DNA of 39,016 nucleotides from Prevotella sp. (lineage in GTDB: Bacteria > Bacteroidota > Bacteroidia > Bacteroidales > Bacteroidaceae), in contig JALFRV010000156.1 of assembly GCA_022778905.1 (NCBI GenBank), positions 1 through 39,016 of the forward strand. The letters run 5' to 3'. The notes under the pieces were generated by a model. That model searched no databases, had not been told where the DNA came from, and saw nothing but the letters and a program-made list of their open reading frames with translations. Position 1 is the first letter of the stretch; every line of letters starts with the position of its first letter. Of the stretch, positions 23,190-32,079 are shown piece by piece. The translations under genes were made by a program, and so were the position numbers.

Positions 23190-24596
23190 ATGAAGAAAAA
23201 CAGTTTCGGACACAAACTTTATTTAAGCGTACTCGGCATCTTCCTCATCTTCGCCGCAGCATTCATCTTCTTCCAGCGCACAAGGGAGAAACAGTTCAAG
23301 ATCGAGACACTCGAACTGAAACTGCAGGACTTCAACAGCTATCTGGCAGAACTGCTCCCGGCCGACAGCCTCTATGAAGAGAAGCTCGAAGGCTATGTCT
23401 GCCGGCACGCCACCCACAACATGCGCGTCACGCTGATCAGGCCCGACGGCACGGTGGTCTATGACAACAAGTACAAGAATTATGCCTCCTTGGCCAACCA
23501 TTCCAATCGGAAGGAAGTCAGAGAGGCATTGAAGAAAGGCGCCGGATCGACCGTCGACCGCAGAAGCAAGACACTCAAGACCGACTTTTTTTATTCAGCC
23601 ACCTACTTCCCGGACCATCACATCATCGTCCGTTCGGCACTTCCCTACAACAGTGACCTGACAAAGTCGCTCCAGACAGACCGCCAGTACATCTGGTTCG
23701 CGCTCGCTGCGATCATCGTACTGACCATCGTTCTCTACCGCTTTACAAACAGACTGGGCGAGAATATCAACAAACTGAGCATCTTCGCCTCACGTGCCAG
23801 CCACAACGAAAGCCTCGAGACCGAAGACCTCGCCGTCTTTCCCGATGACGAACTCGGCGAGATCGCCGAGCGCATCATCAAGATCTACAAGCAGCTCCAG
23901 TCGACCCGGCAGGAACAGGACGTGCTCAAGCGGGAGCTCACACAGAACATCTCCCACGAGCTCAAGACACCGGTGGCCTCCATACAAGGCTATATCGAGA
24001 CCATACTTGACAACCCCCAGATCAGCGAAGAAACCAGACACCAGTTCCTCGAAAACTGTTACGCCCAGACAAAGCGGCTCACCGCCCTGCTCCTCGACAT
24101 CTCCACGCTCAACCGGATGGATCATGCGCCCGAGCCGGCCGACAAGGAAATGATCGACATCAACAAGCTCACGACAGACATCCTTGCCGAAACGGCACTC
24201 CAACTCCAGCAGCATTCCATGACCTTCCGCAACCTCCTGCCAGAAGGCATACAGGTGGAAGGCGTCAGAAGCCTCATCTACAGCATCTTCAGAAACCTCA
24301 CCGACAACGCCATCGCCTATGCAGGCGAAGGCACGGCCGTCACACTCAGCGCCACCAAAGACAAGACCCACTGGCACTTCACCTTCATGGACAACGGCGT
24401 AGGCGTGGGACATGAGCATCTCGCACGCCTCTTCGAGCGGTTCTACAGAGTTGACAAGGGACGCAGCCGGAAGCTCGGAGGGACCGGATTAGGACTCGCT
24501 ATCGTAAAAAACGCCGTGCTCAAGCACGGCGGTACAATATCAGTCAGAAATAACGAAGGAGGTGGACTGCGGTTCGATTTCAGCCTCAGAGCCTGA
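23190..24596 (+). CDS. Membrane histidine kinase, PhoR-like architecture
   Basis: A 468-residue sensor kinase. TM1 lies at about 10-28 (YLSVLGIFLIFAAAFIFF), a periplasmic domain of about 140 residues follows (VTLIRPDGTVVYDN is typical of the PhoR/WalK-type extracellular PAS), and TM2 is at about 170-187 (YIWFALAAIIVLTIVL). A HAMP-like stretch leads to H-box NISHELKTPVASI, N-box FRNLTDNAIAY, G1 FMDNGVGV, F-box FERFYRVDKGRSR and G2 GGTGLGLAIV. All kinase boxes are intact. It is in one operon with the preceding regulator. The last codons contain the left arm of a 10-bp hairpin shared with the convergent permease gene. Confidence 0.93.
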   Translation: MKKNSFGHKLYLSVLGIFLIFAAAFIFFQRTREKQFKIETLELKLQDFNSYLAELLPADSLYEEKLEGYVCRHATHNMRVTLIRPDGTVVYDNKYKNYASLANHSNRKEVREALKKGAGSTVDRRSKTLKTDFFYSATYFPDHHIIVRSALPYNSDLTKSLQTDRQYIWFALAAIIVLTIVLYRFTNRLGENINKLSIFASRASHNESLETEDLAVFPDDELGEIAERIIKIYKQLQSTRQEQDVLKRELTQNISHELKTPVASIQGYIETILDNPQISEETRHQFLENCYAQTKRLTALLLDISTLNRMDHAPEPADKEMIDINKLTTDILAETALQLQQHSMTFRNLLPEGIQVEGVRSLIYSIFRNLTDNAIAYAGEGTAVTLSATKDKTHWHFTFMDNGVGVGHEHLARLFERFYRVDKGRSRKLGGTGLGLAIVKNAVLKHGGTISVRNNEGGGLRFDFSLRA

Positions 24597-24607
24597 CCGA
24601 ACCGCAG
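24567..24607. terminator. Perfect 10-bp inverted repeat between convergent genes
   Basis: CTGCGGTTCG (24567-24576) and CGAACCGCAG (24598-24607) form a hairpin with a 21-nt loop. It sits over the kinase stop and just before the stop of the convergent permease gene. There is no T-run, so termination is only a guess from position. Confidence 0.35.
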
Positions 24608-24613
24608 CGCAGC

Positions 24614-26857
24614 CTATTCCATAAACTTCTTCGAGGCACGCAACAGATGCCGCATCGCACTCAGGAACTGCTGACTTTCCTGCAGCAGATTGAGGTATAC
24701 GACTGACACCTGGAACTCTCCCGTGCCGTCCGCACGCTGTATCCGGTCGAGGTGGCGCTTACGGACGACGGACAGATCATCCTTCAGTCGGTCGGCCTCA
24801 GCCAGTATATCCCGGTAGGTCTCATAATGTCCGGTCGAGATAACATCGGCACATTTCTTCATCATGTCATTCACCTTGTGGCGGATGTCGGTATATTCCT
24901 CGATGAAAGTTGATGGAACCGGATTGAAGTTATTTTCCACATGCTCCTTGATGGGCTCCAACATACGGCGCAGACTGTAGATGATCTGCTGGTTGCTGTT
25001 GGCCCCGAGGTGGAACCAGGTATTGCGTTCGAGGGCGACATCCGGCGGACAACGCTTCAACGCAAGCATCTCCTGCCGGCGGTATTTCTTCAGTTCGTCG
25101 GTCTCTTCCTTCAGTTCTCGGTTACACCGGCGCAGCTCCTTCACGCTGTCTTTCTCAAATCCGTCGACGATGCGGTTGAACTCTTCCAAGGCAAAACGGC
25201 ACACATAGGCCTGCGTCCGCGTCACCTGGCGCTGCAACATGTCCCATACGAGATCCGGATCATGCGTACGCATCATCAGCTGGAAGCTGCTGCCGCGGGT
25301 GCTCTCCTCTGATTTCTTGTTGTATTGACGCTGAGACCGGATGAGCATATAGACCACCAAGGCCATGAAAATGACCTTCAGCGGCATACCGCCGAAATAC
25401 ATCACGACACAGACAAGGGCGGCGGCGATGAACGCAACGCCAGCCGTGATGAACCAACCACCGATCACCGACATCACGCCCGTTACGCGGAAGACAGCGC
25501 TCTCACGCCCCCAGGCACGGTCAGCAAGGCTGGATCCCATGGCCACCATGAACGTCACGTAGGTCGTAGACAACGGTAAGTGATAGTTGGTACCGATGGT
25601 TATGAGCATCGAAGCAAGCACGAGGTTGACGGCCGCACGCACTACGTCAAAGGCAGCCTTGTTGTCCATCTCAACCTCTTTTCTGTCGAAGCGGCGGTCT
25701 AACCATCTCATGAAACGGTCGGGGGCGACATCCGTCACAACCCCGTTCATGTCCTGGGCTGACCGGACCAATGCGCGGGCCGCCCGGGAGCTGCCGAACA
25801 TCTCGTCGCCTTCATCTTGTCGGCTCAGGTCAACACTGGTCTTGATCACGTTCTGCGCTTTCTTCGACGTCGCCATGGCAATTATCATGATCGCTCCGGC
25901 CAAGGCCAAGTAGACCACAGGGGTCTTGGCGCTCTCCATGAGCGATGTCATCATGAACGAATGCGGATCGGCTCCGTTGGCGTGAGCGACAAAATCCTGG
26001 TAGGAGTCGAGGCCTGCGAGCGGCACACCGATGAAGTTCACAAGGTCGTTACCGGCAAAGGCCATGGCCAAGGCGAATGTTCCCATCAGCACGACAAAGC
26101 TGAATACGTTGACCCGAAGCAGATGGAGCACCTCCATGATGACCGTTGAGACGAGGAAAGTCCACAGGAGCAGTATCGACGTATGCTCCTTGATGTAGGC
26201 AGACACCTCTGCCGGGATGTAAGGACTCTTGCCGATTCCCTGGAGGAAAATGAAGTAGGCCAACGTCGTGAAGGCAATTCCGCCGAAGATAGCTACCGAA
26301 TATCGCAGATGCTTCTCATAGTTGAACGTGAACACGATACGTGAGATCCACATCACGATGAGACCGAATATAAACGCGACAGCTACCGAGACGAAGATCG
26401 CGAGGATCACGCTCAGCGCCTTGTCCGTATTCAGCAGGTCGGAGAAAGCGAGCGTATGGTCGCCGAACATCTTCACGCAGGCCAGCGCGAACGTACCGCC
26501 GAGAAGTTCGAAGACAAGCGAGACGGTCGTCGAAGTGGGCATGCCCAACGTGTTGAACATGTCGAGAATGACGACATCCGTCACCATCACTGCCAAGAAG
26601 ACCGTCATCACCTCGCTGAAAGAATACTGCGACGGCACCATGATTGCATGTCTCGCCACATCCATCATGCCCGATGACATGACCGCACCGAAGATCACTC
26701 CGGCCGACGCAATGATGATCACCGTCCGGTACTTGGCCACCCTGGCACCCACGGCCGACTGCAGAAAGTTGACTGCATCATTACTCACGCCCACAAACAG
26801 GTCGAAAACGGCCAGGCTAAGCAGGAAGAGCACGATGATAAGATACATTGTTTCCAT
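24614..26857 (-). CDS. Inorganic phosphate permease (PiT family) with PhoU-like C-terminal domain
   Basis: A 747-residue inner membrane transporter. The PiT core (about 1-515) has ten or so TM segments and both family signatures, including FVGVSNDAVNFLQSAVG near the start and IGTNYHLPLSTTYVTFMVAMG in the second half. Residues about 535-747 are soluble and helical (coiled stretches with many Glu, Lys and Arg), a PhoU-like tail expected to act in the cytoplasm. This fusion is known from Bacteroidetes PiT proteins. It is convergent with the OmpR-type pair, so any link is by neighbourhood only. The initiator ATG lies about 20 nt before a promoterless AT-rich leader; two -7 boxes are 150-190 bp upstream. 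Confidence 0.9.
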   Translation of the reverse strand: METMYLIIVLFLLSLAVFDLFVGVSNDAVNFLQSAVGARVAKYRTVIIIASAGVIFGAVMSSGMMDVARHAIMVPSQYSFSEVMTVFLAVMVTDVVILDMFNTLGMPTSTTVSLVFELLGGTFALACVKMFGDHTLAFSDLLNTDKALSVILAIFVSVAVAFIFGLIVMWISRIVFTFNYEKHLRYSVAIFGGIAFTTLAYFIFLQGIGKSPYIPAEVSAYIKEHTSILLLWTFLVSTVIMEVLHLLRVNVFSFVVLMGTFALAMAFAGNDLVNFIGVPLAGLDSYQDFVAHANGADPHSFMMTSLMESAKTPVVYLALAGAIMIIAMATSKKAQNVIKTSVDLSRQDEGDEMFGSSRAARALVRSAQDMNGVVTDVAPDRFMRWLDRRFDRKEVEMDNKAAFDVVRAAVNLVLASMLITIGTNYHLPLSTTYVTFMVAMGSSLADRAWGRESAVFRVTGVMSVIGGWFITAGVAFIAAALVCVVMYFGGMPLKVIFMALVVYMLIRSQRQYNKKSEESTRGSSFQLMMRTHDPDLVWDMLQRQVTRTQAYVCRFALEEFNRIVDGFEKDSVKELRRCNRELKEETDELKKYRRQEMLALKRCPPDVALERNTWFHLGANSNQQIIYSLRRMLEPIKEHVENNFNPVPSTFIEEYTDIRHKVNDMMKKCADVISTGHYETYRDILAEADRLKDDLSVVRKRHLDRIQRADGTGEFQVSVVYLNLLQESQQFLSAMRHLLRASKKFME

Positions 26858-27015
26858 TGATTAATTTATGTTTGATTGATTCTTATACCAAGATTCAGTC
26901 GCGCCGTCAAGCAGGGTTCGGGATCTCCGTTGCGGCCCCGGCGGATGTCAGCCCAGTACCGGTGCTACACCCGGAAAATATCTCCGGAAGACGCAGATCC
27001 CACGCTTTCACGCCA

Positions 27016-27045
27016 CAAAGTTACCACCCCCATGTTTCAAAGTTA
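27016..27045 (-). promoter_or_regulatory. Two TAACTTTG boxes facing the phosphate permease gene
   Basis: CAAAGTTA occurs at 27016-27023 and 27038-27045, each giving TAACTTTG on the minus strand, a match to the -7 consensus. They are 22 bp apart, so only one is likely to be the real -7 box, or there are two starts. The leader would be about 150 nt long. Confidence 0.4.
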
Positions 27046-27169
27046 TAAAACACATATTACAATCGTGTTACAGCCGTTTGGCAGACCTATTCCCCCGCTT
27101 CTCCAAAACTGTCATCCGGCTCGCTCAAAGGATAGTTCCGGGCGCCCCGGGTGACAGCTTCAGACTGTC

Positions 27170-27248
27170 GGGAGGAGGGCTCAAGGCAATCAATATGATG
27201 GCTCAAGGCAGCCGGGAGGAGGGCTTCAGGCAATCAATATGATGGCTC
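27170..27248. repeat. 35-bp direct repeat
   Basis: GGGAGGAGGGCT..., followed by AGGCAATCAATATGATGGCTC, occurs at 27170-27204 and 27214-27248 with two mismatches; the period is 44 bp. It lies in the gap upstream of the Fe-S assembly gene. No function is visible. Confidence 0.8.
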
Positions 27249-27341
27249 CGGCCAGGGCGGAAGACAGCTATGGCCTCACCGTCGAGCTGTTTCGGCCGCA
27301 GCGAAAAATAATCCCGCGCTTCCAATTCGGATCCCAAAAAC

Positions 27342-27372
27342 TTGGCGGATTGGAAATATTTGGCTATATTCG
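27342..27372 (+). promoter_or_regulatory. Promoter of the Fe-S assembly/lpxH pair
   Basis: A TATATTCG box at 27365-27372 with TTGG 19 nt upstream (27342-27345) matches the Bacteroidetes -33/-7 pattern with one deviation in each element. The ATG follows 24 nt after the box. Confidence 0.55.
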
Positions 27373-27396
27373 CAGCACAATCGAAACGTAAAAAAG

Positions 27397-27717
27397 ATGA
27401 CACAGGAAGAGAAAACAAAAATAGAAGAGCGCATTGTTGATGTGCTCAAGACCGTCTATGACCCCGAGATCCCGGTCGACATCTGGAATCTCGGCATGAT
27501 ATACAAGATCGATGTGAAGCCTGACCACAGCGTGGACGTCGACATGACATTCACTTCGCCATCGTGTCCGGCTGCAGATTTTATCCTCGAAGATGTCCGG
27601 ACCAAGATCGAAAGCGTGGAAGGCGTCACCTCATCCAACGTGAATCTCGTCTTCGAACCGATCTGGGACCAGAGCATGATGTCTGAAGAAGCACGTGTAG
27701 AATTAGGATTCGCCTGA
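27397..27717 (+). CDS. MIP18/DUF59-family Fe-S cluster assembly factor
   Basis: A 106-residue cytoplasmic protein of the MIP18 (DUF59) family, related to SufT and PaaD. Typical segments are VLKTVYDPEIPVDIWNLGMIY, VDVDMTFTSPSCPAAD (the conserved cysteine is in PSCP) and VNLVFEPIWDQSMMSEEARVELG. The family helps deliver Fe-S clusters to target proteins. It overlaps the next gene, lpxH, by one base (TGATG), so translation is coupled. Why an Fe-S factor is coupled to lipid A synthesis is not clear from sequence. Confidence 0.9.
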   Translation: MTQEEKTKIEERIVDVLKTVYDPEIPVDIWNLGMIYKIDVKPDHSVDVDMTFTSPSCPAADFILEDVRTKIESVEGVTSSNVNLVFEPIWDQSMMSEEARVELGFA

Positions 27718-28481
27718 TGCCAAACGTCTATTTCCTCTCCGATGCCCATCTGGGTTCGCTGGCCATCCGGCATCGCCGGACGCACGAGCGGCGGTTAGTC
27801 AACTTCCTTGACAGCATCAAGGAGAAGGCCTCGGCTATCTACCTGCTGGGCGACATGTTCGACTTCTGGGACGAATACAAATACGTTGTCCCCAAGGGAT
27901 ACACGCGCTTCCTCGGCAAGATCTCCGAACTGACGGACCGGGGTGTGGAGGTTCACTTCTTCACAGGCAACCATGACGTGTGGACCTACGGCTATTTAGA
28001 GCAGGAATGCGGCATGATCGTCCATCGCAAACCCATCACCACCGAGATCTACGGCAAGGTTTTCTACCTCGCACATGGTGACGGACTCGGTGATCCAGAC
28101 CATCAATTCAAGCTCCTCCGCAAGGTGTTCCACAACCGGACGTGCCAGATACTCCTCAATGCCATACATCCCCGATGGGGCATGTGGTTAGGATTGACCT
28201 GGGCCAAGAACAGCAGGCTCAAGCGAGAGGGCGAAAAGGAGCCTCCCTATATGGGCGAGGACAAGGAGTTTCTCGTGCGTTTCACGAAAGAATACCTGAA
28301 GACTCACGACGACATCGACTTCTTCCTCTACGGCCACCGGCATATCGAGCTTGACCTGATGCTTAGCCGCAAGACCCGCATGATGATCCTCGGTGACTGG
28401 ATCTGGCAGTTTACCTACGCCGTATATGACGGTGAACACATGTTCTTGGAGCAGTATATCGAGGGCGAGAGTAAGCCGTAG
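27717..28481 (+). CDS. lpxH: UDP-2,3-diacylglucosamine diphosphatase, LpxH type
   Basis: A calcineurin-like metallophosphoesterase that releases UMP to form lipid X in lipid A synthesis, at the cytoplasmic face of the inner membrane. The metal-binding motifs are in order: SDAHLGS, GDMFDFWDE, GNHDVW, HGDGLGDPD and the C-terminal GHRHIEL. The WGMWLGLTWAKNSR stretch in the middle is the hydrophobic helical cap. The length of 254 residues is normal. The gene starts inside the stop codon of the Fe-S factor gene and ends just before hairpin repeat B. Confidence 0.87.
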   Translation: MPNVYFLSDAHLGSLAIRHRRTHERRLVNFLDSIKEKASAIYLLGDMFDFWDEYKYVVPKGYTRFLGKISELTDRGVEVHFFTGNHDVWTYGYLEQECGMIVHRKPITTEIYGKVFYLAHGDGLGDPDHQFKLLRKVFHNRTCQILLNAIHPRWGMWLGLTWAKNSRLKREGEKEPPYMGEDKEFLVRFTKEYLKTHDDIDFFLYGHRHIELDLMLSRKTRMMILGDWIWQFTYAVYDGEHMFLEQYIEGESKP

Positions 28482-28505
28482 GCGGGTGAGGAGCAGAAAA
28501 AGAAG

Positions 28506-28706
28506 AAGAAAGGAGTACAGAAACCGAATTGTAAGTGTGCAGAAGTTGAAGGAGTAAAAAGGAGTTACAGACAAATGCTTTATAGCGTTTCATTGCCATT
28601 GTCTGTAATTGATTGTTGCTATTGTTTGTAACTCCTGACGGGCGAAGCCAATGCCAACTCCCTATTACTCCTGCACTCTTACAATTCGGTTTCTGTACTC
28701 CTTTCT
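28506..28706. repeat. Long hairpin repeat, copy B
   Basis: Outer arms of about 35 nt (28506-28541 with 28671-28706) pair with one mismatch, starting AGGAGTACAGAAACCGAATT. The inner stem TTACAGACAA (28565-28574) pairs with TTGTCTGTAA (28599-28608), and a near copy (TTGTTTGTAACTCC) offers a second partner. The core words GACAAATG, TATAGCG, ATTGTC and GCGAAGCC occur in the same order as in repeat A. It separates convergent genes lpxH and the DUF4450-like gene and could terminate both. Confidence 0.85.
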
Positions 28707-28729
28707 CACCAATCCTATTTTCCCAACTC

Positions 28730-31700
28730 TCATTCTTCCTCCAACGTGATGCCCATCAGGCCGATCACGACGTCGTTGGAGAGTGTGCGGAGGGTCAGAC
28801 TTTTCAGTTTCTTATTCGCGTCGAGCGGCATGCAGAGCATCTGGGCGGCACCATCGGGGATCACATTGCCGAAGGATCCGTCGGCGTCAGCGGCCGTCCG
28901 GAGGTAGCCCGAGACCTTGATCTGGCTGCTGAGCCGGCGTGAGACGATGCCAGAACCGAGGTGTATGCGATAAGGACGCAGCGGGGAGGTGTGGAAGGCG
29001 AACTCATCGACGTAGTAATCCTGCTCGATCGGGCACCAGTTGATCGGATTCTTCAGCGGCATCACGCTTGTTGTGCCGTCCGTGTAGGTCACGGTCACAA
29101 GGCCGTTATCAATGCGGCTCTGCATGTTGTTGGTGCTTCCGGCGAGCATGAGCCACGCATGTGCCGCACGCCCACGCAACGGCACGGTGACGCTGTCGGG
29201 ATAGTTGTCCCACAGGGAGGTATAGACGATGTTGGGCCCTTCATGCGGCTGGATGAAGCGGATGCCGTTTACGCCGGTGTCAAACTGTCCTTCCAGCACC
29301 TTCGAACGCAGTCCGTCGTCCTCGATCGTGGCTGTCCGCTCGGGATGGCACCATTGTCCGATACCCTGCTTGGGTATCTGCAGCGTGGTGAAAGGAGGCC
29401 GGGGCGAGAGGTATTCGTTGCGGAAGATGTCGTCAACGTTGCTGTTGAAGAGCTTCCGCAGGCTGACCTGGCGGCGTCGGCCGTTCTTTTCGGGGACCGC
29501 AAGTCCCATCTTCGCCATGTAGGCGTGACTGCTGATGTCCTCGGGCTGGCGCAGGATGGGCTGGGCTGCGACCTGCTTCAGCTTGGTCCGGTCAACGATG
29601 ATCGTCTGCCGTTCGTCTGCCGTTCCCTCGAAATCCATGAACGATCCTTCGCCCTGCTTGGCCCTGACGACCATCCGGAGGGGCCGGGCGAAATACTGTT
29701 CGATCTCATAGATGTCCTGCTGACCTGCGCGGCGGAAGCGGTAGGTGAGGTATGGGGTCTTGAAAGTGACGCTGTCCCAGCTTTCGGGCCACGCCGGCTT
29801 GATCACGCACCGGCCTTCCAAGGCTTCGGGAAGAACGCCGAACAGACCGTTGACCACGGCTCTGGCCGATATGCCCACATTGTCTCCGAAGTCGCGGTAG
29901 GCCTCGCTCCGCACTTTGTCATAATAGCTGATCTGCCCGAAGTTGCCCGGACTCTGCCCGAGGAACTGCCCGTCCAAGAGGTCGCTCATGAGCAGATTGA
30001 AGCCCGAGTCGCTGCGTCCGGCCTCGAAATAGGCCAGTGCCATGTTCATCACTTCTTCGTGGGCGACGTTGTTCGTGCTCCAGTCGTAGGGCATCCAGTC
30101 GGTCGTCGAGAGTGTGTAAAGGGGCTTGCGAAGCATGTCGAAGGCCGGTCCGGCCGTGGCCTGCCGATACTTTTCGGGTATCACGAGCCGCACGGGGATG
30201 TGGGGGATGGATCGGTCGACGTAGCGTGTCGACAGGTCTGCCTGCTCCGGAGTGCCCACGCCGCAGTCGATGGGCGTGTAGATGCTCCACAGGGCGGCAT
30301 CCTTATGGACGCGCTTCAGTCCCATATAGTCTTTGTATTCGGCCCAGTGGCCCTCGTCCTTGACCCATAAGTGGGTGTTCATGGCCTGCAGTATGGCCTC
30401 CGCCTCGCGCCGATAGGGTTCGGGATCCTCTCCGATGAGCTCCGCGATGCGTGCCGCCAAGCGGTTGCCACGGTAGTTGTAGGCCGAACTGTGGGTTGCT
30501 CCGCCGCCGTTATAGTAGAGCGCATCGCTCGCCCAGATGCAGCAGTAGCCGTCGTAGAGGTGGTCACCGTCGGCATCCCAGTTGCGTTTCTCCCATTCGA
30601 GATGGCGCTTGAGCAGGGGCCACATGCGCCGCATGTAGGCCGTGTCGGCATCATACTGGAAGTGCCAGAGCAGCTCATCGACGTAGTTGAGATTCATGTC
30701 GTAGTGGTTCATGACGTCATTCCGATGGGGCAACCGGCAGATGTATCCGGTGCTGTACATGGATGTGCCCCATTTCTTTTCGGCCCGCGCCAAGTTCATG
30801 AGCGTGTCCTGGGCCGGCTGCGGGAAGCGGACGGGCACGTCGGTGACCTGACTTGCCGCATAGGCATCAAAGTGGGAGACGGCCCGGTCGCGCCAGCCGA
30901 AGGCGTCAGCGAGATAAGCCGCGCGCCATCCAGCTAACGGGGTGCGCCAGCCCACGCATCCATGGAGCCACGTGGACCCGTCCCACAGGCCGTCGGCAGC
31001 TGCCATGAAGTTGGCGCCGAGCGTGTTGATGAAAGGATCGGGGGTGGTGAATTCGACCTGCGAAGTAAGCCTCTCGAGGGCCGACAGCTCCTTGTCCATC
31101 ACAGGGCGGCCCATTTTGGCATCCTGGCTCATGAGCTGATCGGGATTGGCAAACACGAGATACGACTCGCTGCCGGCCCGCCAGCGGATGCGGCGTTCCT
31201 GCTTCGGGTCGTCCAAGGCTTCGTAACTGCTGCGCGGTTCGAGGCCTAAGTCGCCGTCGCGCTCCATCTTCCATTTGACCACGGGGCTCAGACGGCATTC
31301 GAGCTGCACGTCTGGGCCGAATCCCTTGAGCAGGAATTGCCAGACGGCTCCTTCGCCGAACTGCGATGCCAGGGCGACGATGCGCAGCTCGGAACTGCCG
31401 CCCCAGGAGGCGTCGCGCACCACATACGAACGCAATCCACCACGGTAGCGGGCTTCGCAGAAGTCGGTCGAGTCGAGCCGAAGAGACTTCCCATTACTAA
31501 TAAGGTATAATCGGATGTTGCGACTCTGCTCCTTGTCATAAGTTGCAAACACGGGCCGGTCGCTTGTCTCAAGGCGGAAGCGTGTGTGGGTGCCATAGAG
31601 CGCACGTGTGTAACGGTTGTTGCCGTTGATGCAGACGATGTCGCGGCCGTCTGGATAGTATTGCATCACGCGTGCCGGCTTTTCGTCCGCGCGCACCGGA

Positions 31701-31747
31701 AGCGTAGCCATGGCGGCCATAAGCAGCAGGATCAGGATTGTTTTCAT
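28730..31747 (-). CDS. Secreted DUF4450-like putative glycoside hydrolase
   Basis: A 1005-residue exported protein with a signal peptide (MKTILILLLMAAMATLPVRA). The first 250 residues are beta-rich, followed by an (alpha/alpha)-barrel-like part of about 250-650 with many aromatic and acidic residues (WDGSTWLHGCVGWRTPLAGW, WDADGDHLYDGYCCIWASDA, THSSAYNYRGNRLAARI). This pattern is that of rhamnosidase- or debranching-type barrels; the closest family I can name is DUF4450 of gut Bacteroidetes. A C-terminal beta-sandwich region follows. Substrate unknown; no SusC/SusD pair lies next to it, which is unusual for a polysaccharide locus. The TATATTTG box at 31774-31781 is its likely promoter. Confidence 0.75.
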   Translation of the reverse strand: MKTILILLLMAAMATLPVRADEKPARVMQYYPDGRDIVCINGNNRYTRALYGTHTRFRLETSDRPVFATYDKEQSRNIRLYLISNGKSLRLDSTDFCEARYRGGLRSYVVRDASWGGSSELRIVALASQFGEGAVWQFLLKGFGPDVQLECRLSPVVKWKMERDGDLGLEPRSSYEALDDPKQERRIRWRAGSESYLVFANPDQLMSQDAKMGRPVMDKELSALERLTSQVEFTTPDPFINTLGANFMAAADGLWDGSTWLHGCVGWRTPLAGWRAAYLADAFGWRDRAVSHFDAYAASQVTDVPVRFPQPAQDTLMNLARAEKKWGTSMYSTGYICRLPHRNDVMNHYDMNLNYVDELLWHFQYDADTAYMRRMWPLLKRHLEWEKRNWDADGDHLYDGYCCIWASDALYYNGGGATHSSAYNYRGNRLAARIAELIGEDPEPYRREAEAILQAMNTHLWVKDEGHWAEYKDYMGLKRVHKDAALWSIYTPIDCGVGTPEQADLSTRYVDRSIPHIPVRLVIPEKYRQATAGPAFDMLRKPLYTLSTTDWMPYDWSTNNVAHEEVMNMALAYFEAGRSDSGFNLLMSDLLDGQFLGQSPGNFGQISYYDKVRSEAYRDFGDNVGISARAVVNGLFGVLPEALEGRCVIKPAWPESWDSVTFKTPYLTYRFRRAGQQDIYEIEQYFARPLRMVVRAKQGEGSFMDFEGTADERQTIIVDRTKLKQVAAQPILRQPEDISSHAYMAKMGLAVPEKNGRRRQVSLRKLFNSNVDDIFRNEYLSPRPPFTTLQIPKQGIGQWCHPERTATIEDDGLRSKVLEGQFDTGVNGIRFIQPHEGPNIVYTSLWDNYPDSVTVPLRGRAAHAWLMLAGSTNNMQSRIDNGLVTVTYTDGTTSVMPLKNPINWCPIEQDYYVDEFAFHTSPLRPYRIHLGSGIVSRRLSSQIKVSGYLRTAADADGSFGNVIPDGAAQMLCMPLDANKKLKSLTLRTLSNDVVIGLMGITLEEE

Positions 31748-31773
31748 TCGATCAGTTAGTTTGTAATCGCCTG

Positions 31774-31781
31774 CAAATATA
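31774..31781 (-). promoter_or_regulatory. -7 promoter box of the DUF4450-like gene
   Basis: CAAATATA on the plus strand is TATATTTG on the minus strand and is followed by CAGG. It lies about 27 nt before the ATG. No clear -33 element. Confidence 0.5.
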
Positions 31782-31901
31782 GCACAAAATATTGATAAAC
31801 CCGTTATAAACGCCTGAAATTATTGCTCAAGGGCCTGAATGAACAGGCGCCGCCAGCGCCCTTTCCAAGGGGAGCGGGGCCGATGCTGCGGACACCCAGC
31901 T

Positions 31902-31934
31902 GCCGTAGGGGCGGATCTGCGTATCTGCCCGCAA
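31902..31934. repeat. Dispersed repeat F, short copy
   Basis: GTAGGGGCGGATCTGCGTATCTGCCCGCAA (31905-31934) is the reverse complement, with one mismatch, of 32082-32111. Together they form a long-range inverted repeat about 150 bp apart. Confidence 0.85.
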
Positions 31935-32079
31935 GGGGCAAAACCGATGTGCAAGCCATGCGGCGGAATGGTATTAACGGCTGATTACGCTGACGGCGCA
32001 GCTGAATATGATCGGAATGATGATCGCATGAATAATGAGTGCCATTTGCGGGTGACAGATTGCGGAATGGCATACGGCT

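Larger units (their letters stand above)
26858..27396. other. Intergenic region with divergent promoters and a direct repeat
   Basis: No gene seen in 540 bp. The left half is the leader of the phosphate permease gene, with two candidate -7 boxes on the minus strand. The middle is GC-rich and contains a 35-bp direct repeat at 27170-27248. The right end carries the promoter of the Fe-S assembly gene. Short ORFs at 26848 and 26876 are not convincing. Confidence 0.7.

Noticed and set aside
26915-26935. GGTTCGGGATCTC resembling a tRNA T-arm
   Set aside because: No acceptor stem, anticodon arm or D-arm can be drawn around it.
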